From: CAZTAO01 sp964611645
GTDB lineage: Bacteria; Armatimonadota; UBA5829
Assembly: GCA_964611645.1 (NCBI GenBank)
Contig: CAZTAO010000001.1
Location: 62,001-126,000, forward strand
Direction: 5' to 3'
Length of the DNA: 64,000 nt
The notes under the pieces are model-generated. The model ran no database searches. It saw only the letters and a list, made by a program, of their open reading frames with translations, and was not told the origin of the DNA. This document shows positions 42,157-51,727 of the stretch, piece by piece (the first letter of the stretch is position 1; each line of letters starts with the position of its first letter). A program made the translations under genes and the position numbers.

Positions 42157-43422
42157 GTGACCAAACTAAATGATACACCTTCGGGTGAGAGAATACACAT
42201 ATCCATCTTCGGCAGGCGCAACTCCGGCAAGTCCAGCCTGATCAACGCCCTCACCAACCAAAGCCTTGCTATAGTCTCGGAAGTTCCAGGCACCACCACC
42301 GACCCGGTGTCCAAGTCCATGGAACTGCTGCCGATCGGCCCTGTGGTGATCACGGATACCGCGGGCATCGATGATGTGGGAGATCTTGGCCAGCTTCGCA
42401 TCGAAAAGACCCTCAGGGTGTTGGAGAAGACGGACGTTGCTGTACTTGTGGTAGACCCGGGAGTCGGCGCCGGCGAGTTTGAAGAGGACCTGCTGGCCAA
42501 GATCAAAGACCGAAACCTGCCCATTGTGGTCTGCGCCAGCAAGACTGACATCACCCCGGACTATCCATTGGTGCGCGAATGGGCGGTCAAGCACAGCGTG
42601 GTGTTTGTGGCCGCGAGCGCGGTTACTAAGGATGGAATAGACCGTCTGAAGTCCGCGATTGTCCAAGTTTCGCCGATAAGTCTGAACGAGCCAACGGTGA
42701 TAGGTGACCTGGTGACCGGTGGAGATACCGTCGTGCTGGTGGTCCCGATAGACAAGGCCGCCCCCAAAGGAAGGCTGATCCTGCCGCAGGTGATGACCAT
42801 TCGCGACCTGCTGGATCACGATGCCTCGGCGCTGGTGGTCAAAGAGAGAGAACTCTACAACAGCCTGCGAAACCTCAAACGCAAGCCCCGGATGGTGGTT
42901 ACCGACTCCCAGGCATTCCTCAAAGTCCACGCCGACACCCCTCCGGACATCCCGATGACCAGTTTCTCTATACTGATGGCGCGATACAAGGGTGATCTGG
43001 CCGGATTCGTGGAGGGAGCCAGGGCAGTAGACAATCTGAAAGCGGGGGACAGCGTTCTGATCTCCGAAGGCTGCACGCATCACCAGCAAGCGGACGACAT
43101 CGGCACTGTCCAGATCCCGCGATGGCTGCGGCAGATGGTTGGCGGCGATATCCAGTTCGGCTTCTGCTCCGGCAGGGATTTCCCCCCGGATGTCGCGTCC
43201 TACAAACTGATAGTTCAGTGCGGGGGATGCATGCTAAACCGCCGAGAGATGCTATACCGTCAGAGAGTGGCGGCAGACGCCGGTGTGCCGATGACCAACT
43301 ACGGGGTCCTTCTTGCGAAAGTGCACGGCATTTTGGAACGCGCGCTAGCCCCATTCCCGGGATTGGCCATTGAGGCAGACGACGAAGAACTCACCAATGT
43401 CCGCCTCGAGAGGCTGACCTGA
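42157..43422 (+). CDS. hydF: [FeFe]-hydrogenase H-cluster maturation GTPase
   Basis: HydF is the scaffold on which the 2Fe subcluster of [FeFe]-hydrogenase is built. The 421-residue protein has a GTPase domain (P-loop GRRNSGKSSLIN, VPGTTTDPV, DTAG, CASKTD), a dimerisation domain and a C-terminal 4Fe-4S domain with SEGCTHHQQADDIG and QCGGCMLNRREM, the expected Cys/His ligands. GTG 42157 has GAGG upstream; a longer ORF from 42088 would overlap the promoter. HydE, HydG and the hydrogenase are not in this window. Confidence 0.95.
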   Translation: MTKLNDTPSGERIHISIFGRRNSGKSSLINALTNQSLAIVSEVPGTTTDPVSKSMELLPIGPVVITDTAGIDDVGDLGQLRIEKTLRVLEKTDVAVLVVDPGVGAGEFEEDLLAKIKDRNLPIVVCASKTDITPDYPLVREWAVKHSVVFVAASAVTKDGIDRLKSAIVQVSPISLNEPTVIGDLVTGGDTVVLVVPIDKAAPKGRLILPQVMTIRDLLDHDASALVVKERELYNSLRNLKRKPRMVVTDSQAFLKVHADTPPDIPMTSFSILMARYKGDLAGFVEGARAVDNLKAGDSVLISEGCTHHQQADDIGTVQIPRWLRQMVGGDIQFGFCSGRDFPPDVASYKLIVQCGGCMLNRREMLYRQRVAADAGVPMTNYGVLLAKVHGILERALAPFPGLAIEADDEELTNVRLERLT

Positions 43423-43436
43423 CGGTTTTGGGCAAC

Positions 43437-43530
43437 ATTCCCCCTCCTCGCAGGAGGCGCTGGCCGAAAGCAGCTCCTAGCGCAGCGGGCTGCGAAAGGC
43501 GGGCTAGGGGGCGGTTCCTTCAGCGGTTTG
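43437..43530. repeat. Dispersed repeat, long form with nested hairpin module
   Basis: The copy starts CCCCCTCCTCGCAGGAGG and ends CTAGGGGGCGGTTCCTTC. Inside it is a module flanked by two GAAA motifs: GCAGCTC (43470-43476) pairs with GGGCTGC (43487-43493). The same module with compensating base changes occurs at 54902-54934. Confidence 0.75.
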
Positions 43531-43594
43531 GCCTTCACTTTGTCTGGCTAGAAACGCTTTCCCAGGAGCTGTAGAACCATTATCGGTCGCAACT

Positions 43595-43667
43595 TGAACA
43601 CCCACACCCCCTTGTCTAACTTGTGCGTTATTCAGGGTTATTCAAGTCGTTGTGGTGGGGGTGTTCA
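43595..43667. repeat. Inverted repeat enclosing a direct repeat upstream of hppA
   Basis: TGAACACCC (43595-43603) is inverted at 43659-43667 (GGGTGTTCA), with further C-rich/G-rich complementarity inside. Between them GTTATTCA occurs twice, ten bases apart (43627 and 43637). Confidence 0.45.
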
Positions 43668-43706
43668 GGCTCAAACTGGCGGGTAAACGGGCGGTTGTTC
43701 AACAAT

Positions 43707-43727
43707 TTATCCACACCCTGTGCATAA
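43707..43727. promoter_or_regulatory. Pair of facing DnaA-box-like sites
   Basis: TTATCCACA (43707-43715) is the exact consensus DnaA box. TGTGCATAA (43719-43727) is TTATGCACA on the other strand, also within TTWTNCACA. They face each other across three bases. No dnaA, dnaN or other origin gene is near, so this is more likely a regulatory or titration site than oriC. Confidence 0.45.
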
Positions 43728-43918
43728 GTGAGAACCAGTGCCCAAACCTCTACACTACCCCCAGGGGTAGGCAGTTTGTCGGAGGTGTGACACAGACGAG
43801 TCTATGCTTCAGCCTCGCAATCCTAAGCATGGCTGTCACCAATCGCCTGATCCGTCTGTCACATTCATGTTTACCCATCGATACAGGCCCCAAACACGCG
43901 AAAACAACCGTGGCCGCC

Positions 43919-43947
43919 TTGACATGAGACGCCTCAATGCCTATAAT
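43919..43947 (+). promoter_or_regulatory. Perfect consensus sigma-70 promoter of hppA
   Basis: TTGACA (43919-43924), a 17-base spacer and TATAAT (43942-43947) match the consensus at every position. Transcription would start near 43954, leaving a leader of about 94 bases. Confidence 0.8.
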
Positions 43948-43980
43948 TTCCTAGGCAAGTTATGACATCAGTCAGCCTGC

Positions 43981-44019
43981 CGCCGCTTGTCTGGGACGCC
44001 AGGAGGCGGCGTTTTGTTT
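43981..44019 (+). terminator. Attenuator-like hairpin in the hppA leader
   Basis: CGCCGC (43981-43986) pairs with GCGGCG (44006-44011), enclosing a second stem CTGG/CCAG (43991-43994, 43999-44002), and is followed at once by TTTTGTTT. It has the form of an intrinsic terminator located between the promoter and the ribosome site of hppA. Confidence 0.55.
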
Positions 44020-44047
44020 GTCAAAATCTAGTAGGAGGAATAGCGAA

Positions 44048-46531
<2,484 letters not shown>

Positions 46532-46559
46532 GTTGCTCAGTCGATCAATAGTTGCGTAG

Positions 46560-46595
46560 AGTCAGGGCGGTGGCCATCCGGCCACCGCCCTGACT
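46560..46595. terminator. Strong hairpin after hppA
   Basis: AGTCAGGGCGGTGGCC (46560-46575) and GGCCACCGCCCTGACT (46580-46595) form a perfect 16-bp stem with an ATCC loop. TTTTT follows 15 bases later. Confidence 0.7.
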
Positions 46596-46613
46596 GTCAA
46601 CTGATGACCGTTT

Positions 46614-46643
46614 TTGCATTCTAGGCCCAAATGAGCTTATTAT
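46614..46643 (+). promoter_or_regulatory. Promoter of the SurA-like gene
   Basis: TTGCAT (46614-46619), an 18-base spacer and TATTAT (46638-46643) precede the start codon by about 70 bases. Confidence 0.45.
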
Positions 46644-46715
46644 ATAGATGATGACGGTGCGCCTGTCGTCGCACGGTAACGCGTGAAAACAACAATAACA
46701 AGGAGCCTGGCTTCA

Positions 46716-47711
46716 ATGAAACTATCGCACTTTTGTATTCTGCTGGCAGTCATCCTGATGATTGCGGTTGGAGTTGGATGCGGGAATAACAAGGCGGTTG
46801 AGGTGCCCAGCGCGGTCGCTTCCGTCAACGGAGAGAAGATCACGTCCTCTGAATACCTGACATGGCTGTCGGATGTTCGGGGACGCGATGCCCTCAAGGC
46901 TCTGCTGGAAGGCAAGATCCTCATGCAGTGGGCCAAGGACGAGGAAGTTCCGGTCACCGACGATCAGGTCAACAAGCAGATCGCCGACATGAAGCGGGTT
47001 GGGCAGTATGACCAGGCCGTCAAAGAGGCAGGCGAGGGCTTGCTCAAATACCAGTTGCAGGTAGCGCAGGCTAGAGTCAACCTGGCGAAGAAGTTCTACG
47101 GCAAGGAAGTCAAAGACAAGCAGCTTCAGGACCTGTATGATGGGATGAACAAGCAGGGCGAGACGTTTGTACACTCAGCAGGCAAGCAGGTTGAGCTGAT
47201 GGGCGACAAGGACCAGCAGAAGATGCAGGACGCGCTTAGCGAGCTGAAAGCCGGCAAGTCGATGGCGGAAGTCGCTGCAAAGACTACCGACCCTAAGTTT
47301 GGCGGACAGAACACGGTCACCTTCTGGGCAGGGGAGAAGCAGAAGGGTATGCCCAAGCCGTTGCAGGATGCGATCAATGCCACCAAAGTCGGCGAGTATG
47401 GCGATGTGATCGGCATAGGCGCAGAGGGCAAGCCGGTCTCCCAGTATGTGGTCTTCAAGGTTCTTGCGGAGCGACCCAAGGACAATATCACATTCGCCGA
47501 TGCTAAAGAGCAGATTCTTGGCGCAGTGCTCCTTCAGAAGGCGCAGAGCGACCCCGATTTCGAGACCAGGTTCAACACCAAGAAGAAAGCAGCCAAGATC
47601 GACATCGAGATCAAGCGGTTCGAGGACGTGAAATACGGCTTCCTTTATCCGCCGCCTCCCCAGTCGCAGATGCCGATGATGATGCAGCCTCAGCCTGGTG
47701 GGCAGCCGTAG
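46716..47711 (+). CDS. SurA/PrsA-like peptidyl-prolyl isomerase, probable lipoprotein
   Basis: The 331-residue exported protein starts with a hydrophobic signal ending VGVGCGNN; the Cys could be lipidated although the lipobox is weak. Residues about 27-130 form the SurA N-terminal-like chaperone region (VNGEKITSSEYLTWLSDV, DEEVPVTDDQVNKQIADM), and about 140-270 a parvulin-like domain (MQDALSELKAGKSMAEVAAKTTDP, FWAGEKQKGMPKPLQDAI, GEYGDVIG...YVVFKVLAERP). The tail is rich in Pro, Met and Gln. It should help fold envelope proteins. ATG 46716 follows AAGGAG; an upstream GTG at 46683 would add 11 residues. Confidence 0.85.
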   Translation: MKLSHFCILLAVILMIAVGVGCGNNKAVEVPSAVASVNGEKITSSEYLTWLSDVRGRDALKALLEGKILMQWAKDEEVPVTDDQVNKQIADMKRVGQYDQAVKEAGEGLLKYQLQVAQARVNLAKKFYGKEVKDKQLQDLYDGMNKQGETFVHSAGKQVELMGDKDQQKMQDALSELKAGKSMAEVAAKTTDPKFGGQNTVTFWAGEKQKGMPKPLQDAINATKVGEYGDVIGIGAEGKPVSQYVVFKVLAERPKDNITFADAKEQILGAVLLQKAQSDPDFETRFNTKKKAAKIDIEIKRFEDVKYGFLYPPPPQSQMPMMMQPQPGGQP

Positions 47712-47765
47712 TCAGCAGCAGCCATCCGGCGAAAGCGAAACCCGGAACGAGATAGTCTGATACAT

Positions 47766-47796
47766 AAGGAGAGGGCACCCGCCCTCTCCTTTTTTG
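47766..47796 (+). terminator. Intrinsic terminator after the SurA-like gene
   Basis: AAGGAGAGGGC (47766-47776) and GCCCTCTCCTT (47781-47791) form a perfect 11-bp stem with a 4-base loop, running into a T-tract. Confidence 0.88.
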
Positions 47797-47857
47797 CGCG
47801 GTGGGCACGTCCCGCATTCCCTCCTGCCTTCCCCTTCCCACACTCCCTCAAATGCGC

Positions 47858-47863
47858 TATAAT
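47858..47863 (+). promoter_or_regulatory. Putative -10 box of the Rrf2-type regulator gene
   Basis: TATAAT lies 50 bases before the start codon. The best -35 match (TTCCCA at 47835) is poor, so the promoter may need an activator or be weak. Confidence 0.4.
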
Positions 47864-47912
47864 AAAAGCATAGTAAATCGAGCGGTTGGCTTGTTGGGAT
47901 TCGGAGGGTGAT

Positions 47913-48356
47913 ATGAAGCTGTCTACGCGGTCACGATATGGGCTTAGGGCTATGTTGGTGCTGGCTATGCACGAGGGCGATGATCCGCTGATGACCAAGG
48001 AGATTGCCGAGCGGCAGAACCTCCCCGCCACCTATCTGGAGCAGCTTATGCTGACTCTCCGCAAGGCCGGTCTGGTGACGGCCACGCGCGGCGCCAAGGG
48101 TGGCTATGTGCTGGCCAGGAATGCCGAGGATGTGACACTTGCCGAGATCGTGGAATGCCTCGAAGGCCCGCTGGACATAGCGGACTGCGTCGATGTGCCC
48201 AATTGCTGTGTTGAGCCCGATGCTTGCGCCTTGAAGGACGTTTTCGCCGAAGCCAACCAGGCTCTCTTCAACGTCTTCCAGTCCTTTACCCTGTCCAGAC
48301 TTGCCAACGACCAGCGCGCGCGGGAACTGGCCAAGACCCCAATGTACTTCATCTGA
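47913..48356 (+). CDS. Rrf2-family transcriptional regulator with cysteine cluster
   Basis: The 147-residue protein has the Rrf2 winged helix: MKLSTRSRYGLRAMLVLA, ITKEIAERQNLPATYLEQL-like recognition region (LMTKEIAERQ) and TRGAKGGYVLAR. Four Cys lie in ADCVDVPNCCVEPDACALKD; C-x5-C and C-x5-C spacing close to that of IscR could ligate an Fe-S cluster. It therefore may sense iron-sulphur status, redox or NO. It stands alone with its own promoter and is followed by a terminator; no isc or suf genes are adjacent. ATG 47913 has GGAGGG upstream. Confidence 0.92.
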   Translation: MKLSTRSRYGLRAMLVLAMHEGDDPLMTKEIAERQNLPATYLEQLMLTLRKAGLVTATRGAKGGYVLARNAEDVTLAEIVECLEGPLDIADCVDVPNCCVEPDACALKDVFAEANQALFNVFQSFTLSRLANDQRARELAKTPMYFI

Positions 48357-48386
48357 TCAATCCCAGCTTCTTGGCACACGAAGAAA

Positions 48387-48415
48387 AGGCCCCCAGGTCT
48401 CAGATCTGGGGGCCT
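48387..48415. terminator. Bidirectional terminator between the Rrf2 and porin-like genes
   Basis: AGGCCCCCAG (48387-48396) pairs with CTGGGGGCCT (48406-48415). The minus strand reads TTTTCTT straight after the stem, so it is a classical terminator for the porin-like gene. Confidence 0.8.
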
Positions 48416-48439
48416 ATATACTCGGTATGGAGCGATGTC

Positions 48440-49522
48440 CTAGAACCCCGCGAAGAGCTCGACGAACAGAAGATCGTTGTCGATGCTGGGGATGCCGGCA
48501 GGCGAGTCTTCCATGTTTCGCTCATACTGGAACTCGGCCCACACCGTCTTGTCGATGGGGTACACGTATCCCAGGATGACCTGCTGGGTTTCCCAGGTGG
48601 TGGGGTTAGCGTTGGACGGCTGGTTGTTGTCCAACTGGCCGTAACGAATGTAGGCCTTCTTGCCACTGGCCGGCTCGTAGCCAACTGTAAGCCCAAGGCC
48701 ATCGATCTTCAGGCAAGAGAACTTGCCTCTGTAATACTCGGCCTGCGCGAAGAACGAACCGTTCTTGTAGGTTGTGTCCACTCCCCACTTGTTGTGGTCG
48801 CGGTCGTTGTTGACGAATGCAACGCCAGGGCACCAGATCTTGGGAAGGGCGTCGGCATCTTCCTGGATCAGTTTGCCTGTCATATAGGATACGTGCCACT
48901 TGATATTAGGCATTGCTTGGCCGATCTTGGCGGTGATGGCCAGATTGCCGGTGCTGGAGCCGGGGACGTCGCGCTCGGAGATGTGCGGAACAGTCCTGAG
49001 CGCTCCGGGGAAATCGCCTATGCCACGAGTTCCCACGCGCAGGTCATTGTACAGTGATGCGCCACCCTCCCAGCCGTTCTGGGTGAAGTAGTACTGTATA
49101 CCATTGGTCCTGTCCTGAGTGAATGTCTCGGGAACGATGCCGTACTGGGTGGTCTTCCTGGCTCCGTAGCTGGGCGTGATGCCGAAGTTGAGCTGGCGAC
49201 CCTTGCCAACTCTGAGGCGACCGGTTCCCAGCGCCATGTCGTAGTATGCGCTCTCAACGTAGGTCCGATACTGCTCTGCGGGAAGCGCATTCGGCAACTG
49301 CGGGTGGAAGTATACCTCAACGTATGTCTCGGCATTCTCGCCCGTCTTTGCCTTTGCGCTCAGTGAGACGCGCTCCGTGGCAAACCTGGCGCTGGAGTCC
49401 GGGTTCGCATAGAATCGGTTCTGCATGTAGCCGTGAATCTGCACGGGGCCGAAGTCTGCCGCGCAGGCTGCCGCGCCGAGAAGCACGACAATACAGATAG
49501 TGAATAACGCTGCTCTTACCAT
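48440..49522 (-). CDS. Porin-like outer-membrane beta-barrel protein
   Basis: The 360-residue protein has a signal peptide (1-21, ending AACAA) and then alternating amphipathic strands of the porin type (VQIHGYMQNRFYANP, RFATERVSLSAKAK, GRLRVGKGRQLNFGITP, KKAYIRYGQLDNN, TVWAEFQYERNM). It ends LLFVELFAGF with a terminal Phe, the signal for outer-membrane insertion. It resembles phosphate-selective or alginate porin-like proteins in architecture, but no specific channel can be named. ATG 49522 follows AGGGAGGG; the longer ORF to 49585 adds a non-signal Arg-rich stretch. Confidence 0.78.
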   Translation of the reverse strand: MVRAALFTICIVVLLGAAACAADFGPVQIHGYMQNRFYANPDSSARFATERVSLSAKAKTGENAETYVEVYFHPQLPNALPAEQYRTYVESAYYDMALGTGRLRVGKGRQLNFGITPSYGARKTTQYGIVPETFTQDRTNGIQYYFTQNGWEGGASLYNDLRVGTRGIGDFPGALRTVPHISERDVPGSSTGNLAITAKIGQAMPNIKWHVSYMTGKLIQEDADALPKIWCPGVAFVNNDRDHNKWGVDTTYKNGSFFAQAEYYRGKFSCLKIDGLGLTVGYEPASGKKAYIRYGQLDNNQPSNANPTTWETQQVILGYVYPIDKTVWAEFQYERNMEDSPAGIPSIDNDLLFVELFAGF

Positions 49523-49648
49523 CAAATCCCTCCCTGTTCTTGTGTTTCGTCTCGTCGGTCTGGATGGTCGCCGCCATCCTCTCATTTGCGTGGCGTTTGG
49601 CCCGCAAATCCTTATTCGGGTTCTCTTCTGACTGGTTATTGTAGTATT

Positions 49649-50080
49649 CTACATCGAGTAGACTTTTTCCCCTTCAAGAAGCTTCACTCCGCGCTTTTTC
49701 AACATCTCAATTGCCTGCTCTACCGGCGTCACGCGGAAAATGACTATCGCATTCTCGCCGGACTTGCCCACGAACGCGTACATATACTCGATGTTGAGGC
49801 CGGCGTCCGCGAAAGCGTCGATTACTCCCGCCAGCCCGCCGGGGGTGTCCGGCACTTCCACTGCCACCACGTCGGTAAGCGCAACCGTGAAGTCCGCTCC
49901 CACCAGGACCTGCTTTGCCTTGTTGGGATCATTTACTATCAGTCTCAGCAGGCCGTATTCGCTGGTATCCGCGATGGACAGCGCCCGCACGTTTACGCCG
50001 TTATCCGCCAGGGTGCGCATGATCTCAGCCAACCTGCCGGACTTGTTCTCCATAAAAACCGTCAACTGGCTAACTTTCAC
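49649..50080 (-). CDS. Tandem ACT-domain protein
   Basis: The 143-residue protein consists of two ACT modules: QLTVFMENKSGRLAEIMRTLADNGVNVRALSI and VVAVEVPDTPGGLAGVIDAFADAGLNIEYMYAF. Such proteins bind amino acids and commonly sit beside paaK-type ligases and indolepyruvate ferredoxin oxidoreductase genes, where they are thought to sense aromatic amino acids. Its start overlaps the end of paaK by 11 bases, so the two are translationally coupled. The regulatory role is inferred from the family and context. Confidence 0.9.
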   Translation of the reverse strand: MKVSQLTVFMENKSGRLAEIMRTLADNGVNVRALSIADTSEYGLLRLIVNDPNKAKQVLVGADFTVALTDVVAVEVPDTPGGLAGVIDAFADAGLNIEYMYAFVGKSGENAIVIFRVTPVEQAIEMLKKRGVKLLEGEKVYSM

Positions 50081-51386
50081 CGTACACGTCCCTCCTGTCG
50101 ATCACTCGCTTTGCCTTGCCCTCGCTCCGCGCGATGGTCTTCGGCTCCACCAGCTTCACCTTCACCGCAATGCCCAGCACCGACATCAGCTCCGACTGGA
50201 TCACCCGCTCGCGGTTCTCCATATCCTTGACCTCGTCCGAGATCATCTCCGGAGATACCTCAACCCAGACTTCCAGGTTGTCCATCATTCCGGGCTTGCG
50301 GTCAACCACTATTATGTAGTGAGGGGCAGTCCCCTCCATCTCCATCAGCACGCCCTCTATCTGGGACGGGAAGACGTTGACGCCGCGGATGATGAGCATG
50401 TCGTCGGTCCGGCCCATGACTCGGTGCATCTTGCTCAGTGTTCGCCCGCAGGGGCAGATACCCGGCATCAGGTAGGTTATGTCCCTGGTCCTGTATCTCA
50501 GGAGGGGCAGGGCTTCCTTGGTGAGAGAAGTAAACACCAGTTCGCCCTTCTGCCCGTCCGGAAGCACCTCGCCTGTGTTCGGGTCGATGATCTCGGCGAT
50601 GAAGTGGTCCTCGTTGACGTGCATCCCGTTCTTCTCAAGGCACTCAAACGAGACCCCCGGCCCCATTACTTCGCTCAGGCCGTATATGTCCAGAGCGTCT
50701 ATGCCCAGCGAGGCCTCGATTTCCCCGCGCATGCTCTCGGTCCATGGTTCGGCTCCCAGGAATGCAACCCGCAGCTTGAGGTCGGATATGTTCACTCCCT
50801 CTTCGCGAGCCGTCTCTCCCAGCAGAAGCGCGTAGCTCGGGGTGCAGCAGAGCACTGTGGAACCGAAGTCCTGCATTATCTGAATCTGGCGTTTGCTGTT
50901 GCCGCCGGATATGGGGACAACTGACGCCCCTATCAACTCCGCCCCATAGTGGGCGCCGAGGCCACCTGTAAACAGGCCATAGCCGTAGGCGTTCTGCACA
51001 ACGTCGCCCTTGTGGGTCCCGCCGGCTGAGAGGGTCCGTGCCATCATTCCGGCCCACATATCGATGTCATTTCGGGTGTAGCCGACCACGGTGGACTTGC
51101 CCGTTGTCCCGGAACTGGCGTGTATGCGTACCACCTGCTCCATGCTCACCGCGAACATGCCGAATGGGTAGTTGTCCCTGAAGTCTGTCTTGGTGGTAAA
51201 TGGTATCTTTGTCAGGTCATCCATGGTGCGGATGTCCTCGGGTCTCAGGCCGATCTCATCGAATTTCTTCCGATATGCCGGCACGTTCTGATAGGCGTGC
51301 CGAACTGTGTTGGCCAGCCTTTCGCTCTGAAGCTTCCTCAGGCGCTCTCTGTCCAGACACTCCTTGTCCTGTTCCCAATAGCTCAT
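50070..51386 (-). CDS. paaK: Phenylacetate-CoA ligase
   Basis: The 438-residue adenylate-forming enzyme activates phenylacetate or another aryl acid to its CoA thioester. Seen are the ATP motif HASSGTTGKSTVVGYT, YGYGLFTGGLGAHYG, IYGLSEVMGPGVSFEC, the hinge region YRTRDITYLMPGICPCGRTLSKM and GRTDDMLIIRGVNVFPSQIE. ATG 51386 with GGTGAG upstream is preferred over the GTG at 51395, though the choice is not firm. No other phenylacetate degradation gene is here; with the ACT gene this resembles the anaerobic aromatic amino-acid fermentation context. Confidence 0.94.
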   Translation of the reverse strand: MSYWEQDKECLDRERLRKLQSERLANTVRHAYQNVPAYRKKFDEIGLRPEDIRTMDDLTKIPFTTKTDFRDNYPFGMFAVSMEQVVRIHASSGTTGKSTVVGYTRNDIDMWAGMMARTLSAGGTHKGDVVQNAYGYGLFTGGLGAHYGAELIGASVVPISGGNSKRQIQIMQDFGSTVLCCTPSYALLLGETAREEGVNISDLKLRVAFLGAEPWTESMRGEIEASLGIDALDIYGLSEVMGPGVSFECLEKNGMHVNEDHFIAEIIDPNTGEVLPDGQKGELVFTSLTKEALPLLRYRTRDITYLMPGICPCGRTLSKMHRVMGRTDDMLIIRGVNVFPSQIEGVLMEMEGTAPHYIIVVDRKPGMMDNLEVWVEVSPEMISDEVKDMENRERVIQSELMSVLGIAVKVKLVEPKTIARSEGKAKRVIDRRDVYGES

Positions 51387-51395
51387 ACTGCTCAC

Positions 51396-51727
51396 CAGCC
51401 CTCTGTTTGGTCAAGCGCGGCGATTCGGAGTAGAAACGTCCTCCAGCCAATGACACGTGCGTGTAAATTATGCCACGAATTGTTAAGTTACACAAGTCCC
51501 TGTGGAGGGTATTTCGCACTTTCTCCCACAATCGCCCCTGCCGCGCGATACATTATACTGCAATCGAGCCTGCAGACCCAACCCAAACGGTCGCAAGTTT
51601 GACAACAGGCGCCCGCGACGTATAGAATTACTGTTGTTGCCAGGCGGGTCGGGGACTCGGCTGGCCGTATTGCTGTGACTTCAGCACAGCCAACCCGCCC
51701 CATAAACCACCAGGAGGAACGTTCTAT
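51396..51727 (+). promoter_or_regulatory. Divergent intergenic region with gap promoter and structured leader
   Basis: TTGACA (51599-51604) with TAGAAT (51623-51628, 18-base spacer) forms the likely promoter of the glycolytic operon. The ~90-base leader can fold: GGCGGGT (51643-51649) with ACCCGCC (51693-51699), enclosing GCTGTG/CACAGC (51672-51677, 51685-51690). AGGAGGAA follows unpaired before the gap start. A minus-strand promoter for paaK was not clear; no gene is seen in the region. Confidence 0.55.

Noticed and set aside
43594..43950. Chromosomal origin (oriC)
   Set aside because: Only two good DnaA boxes, no AT-rich unwinding stretch and no dnaA, dnaN, rpmH or gidA nearby.
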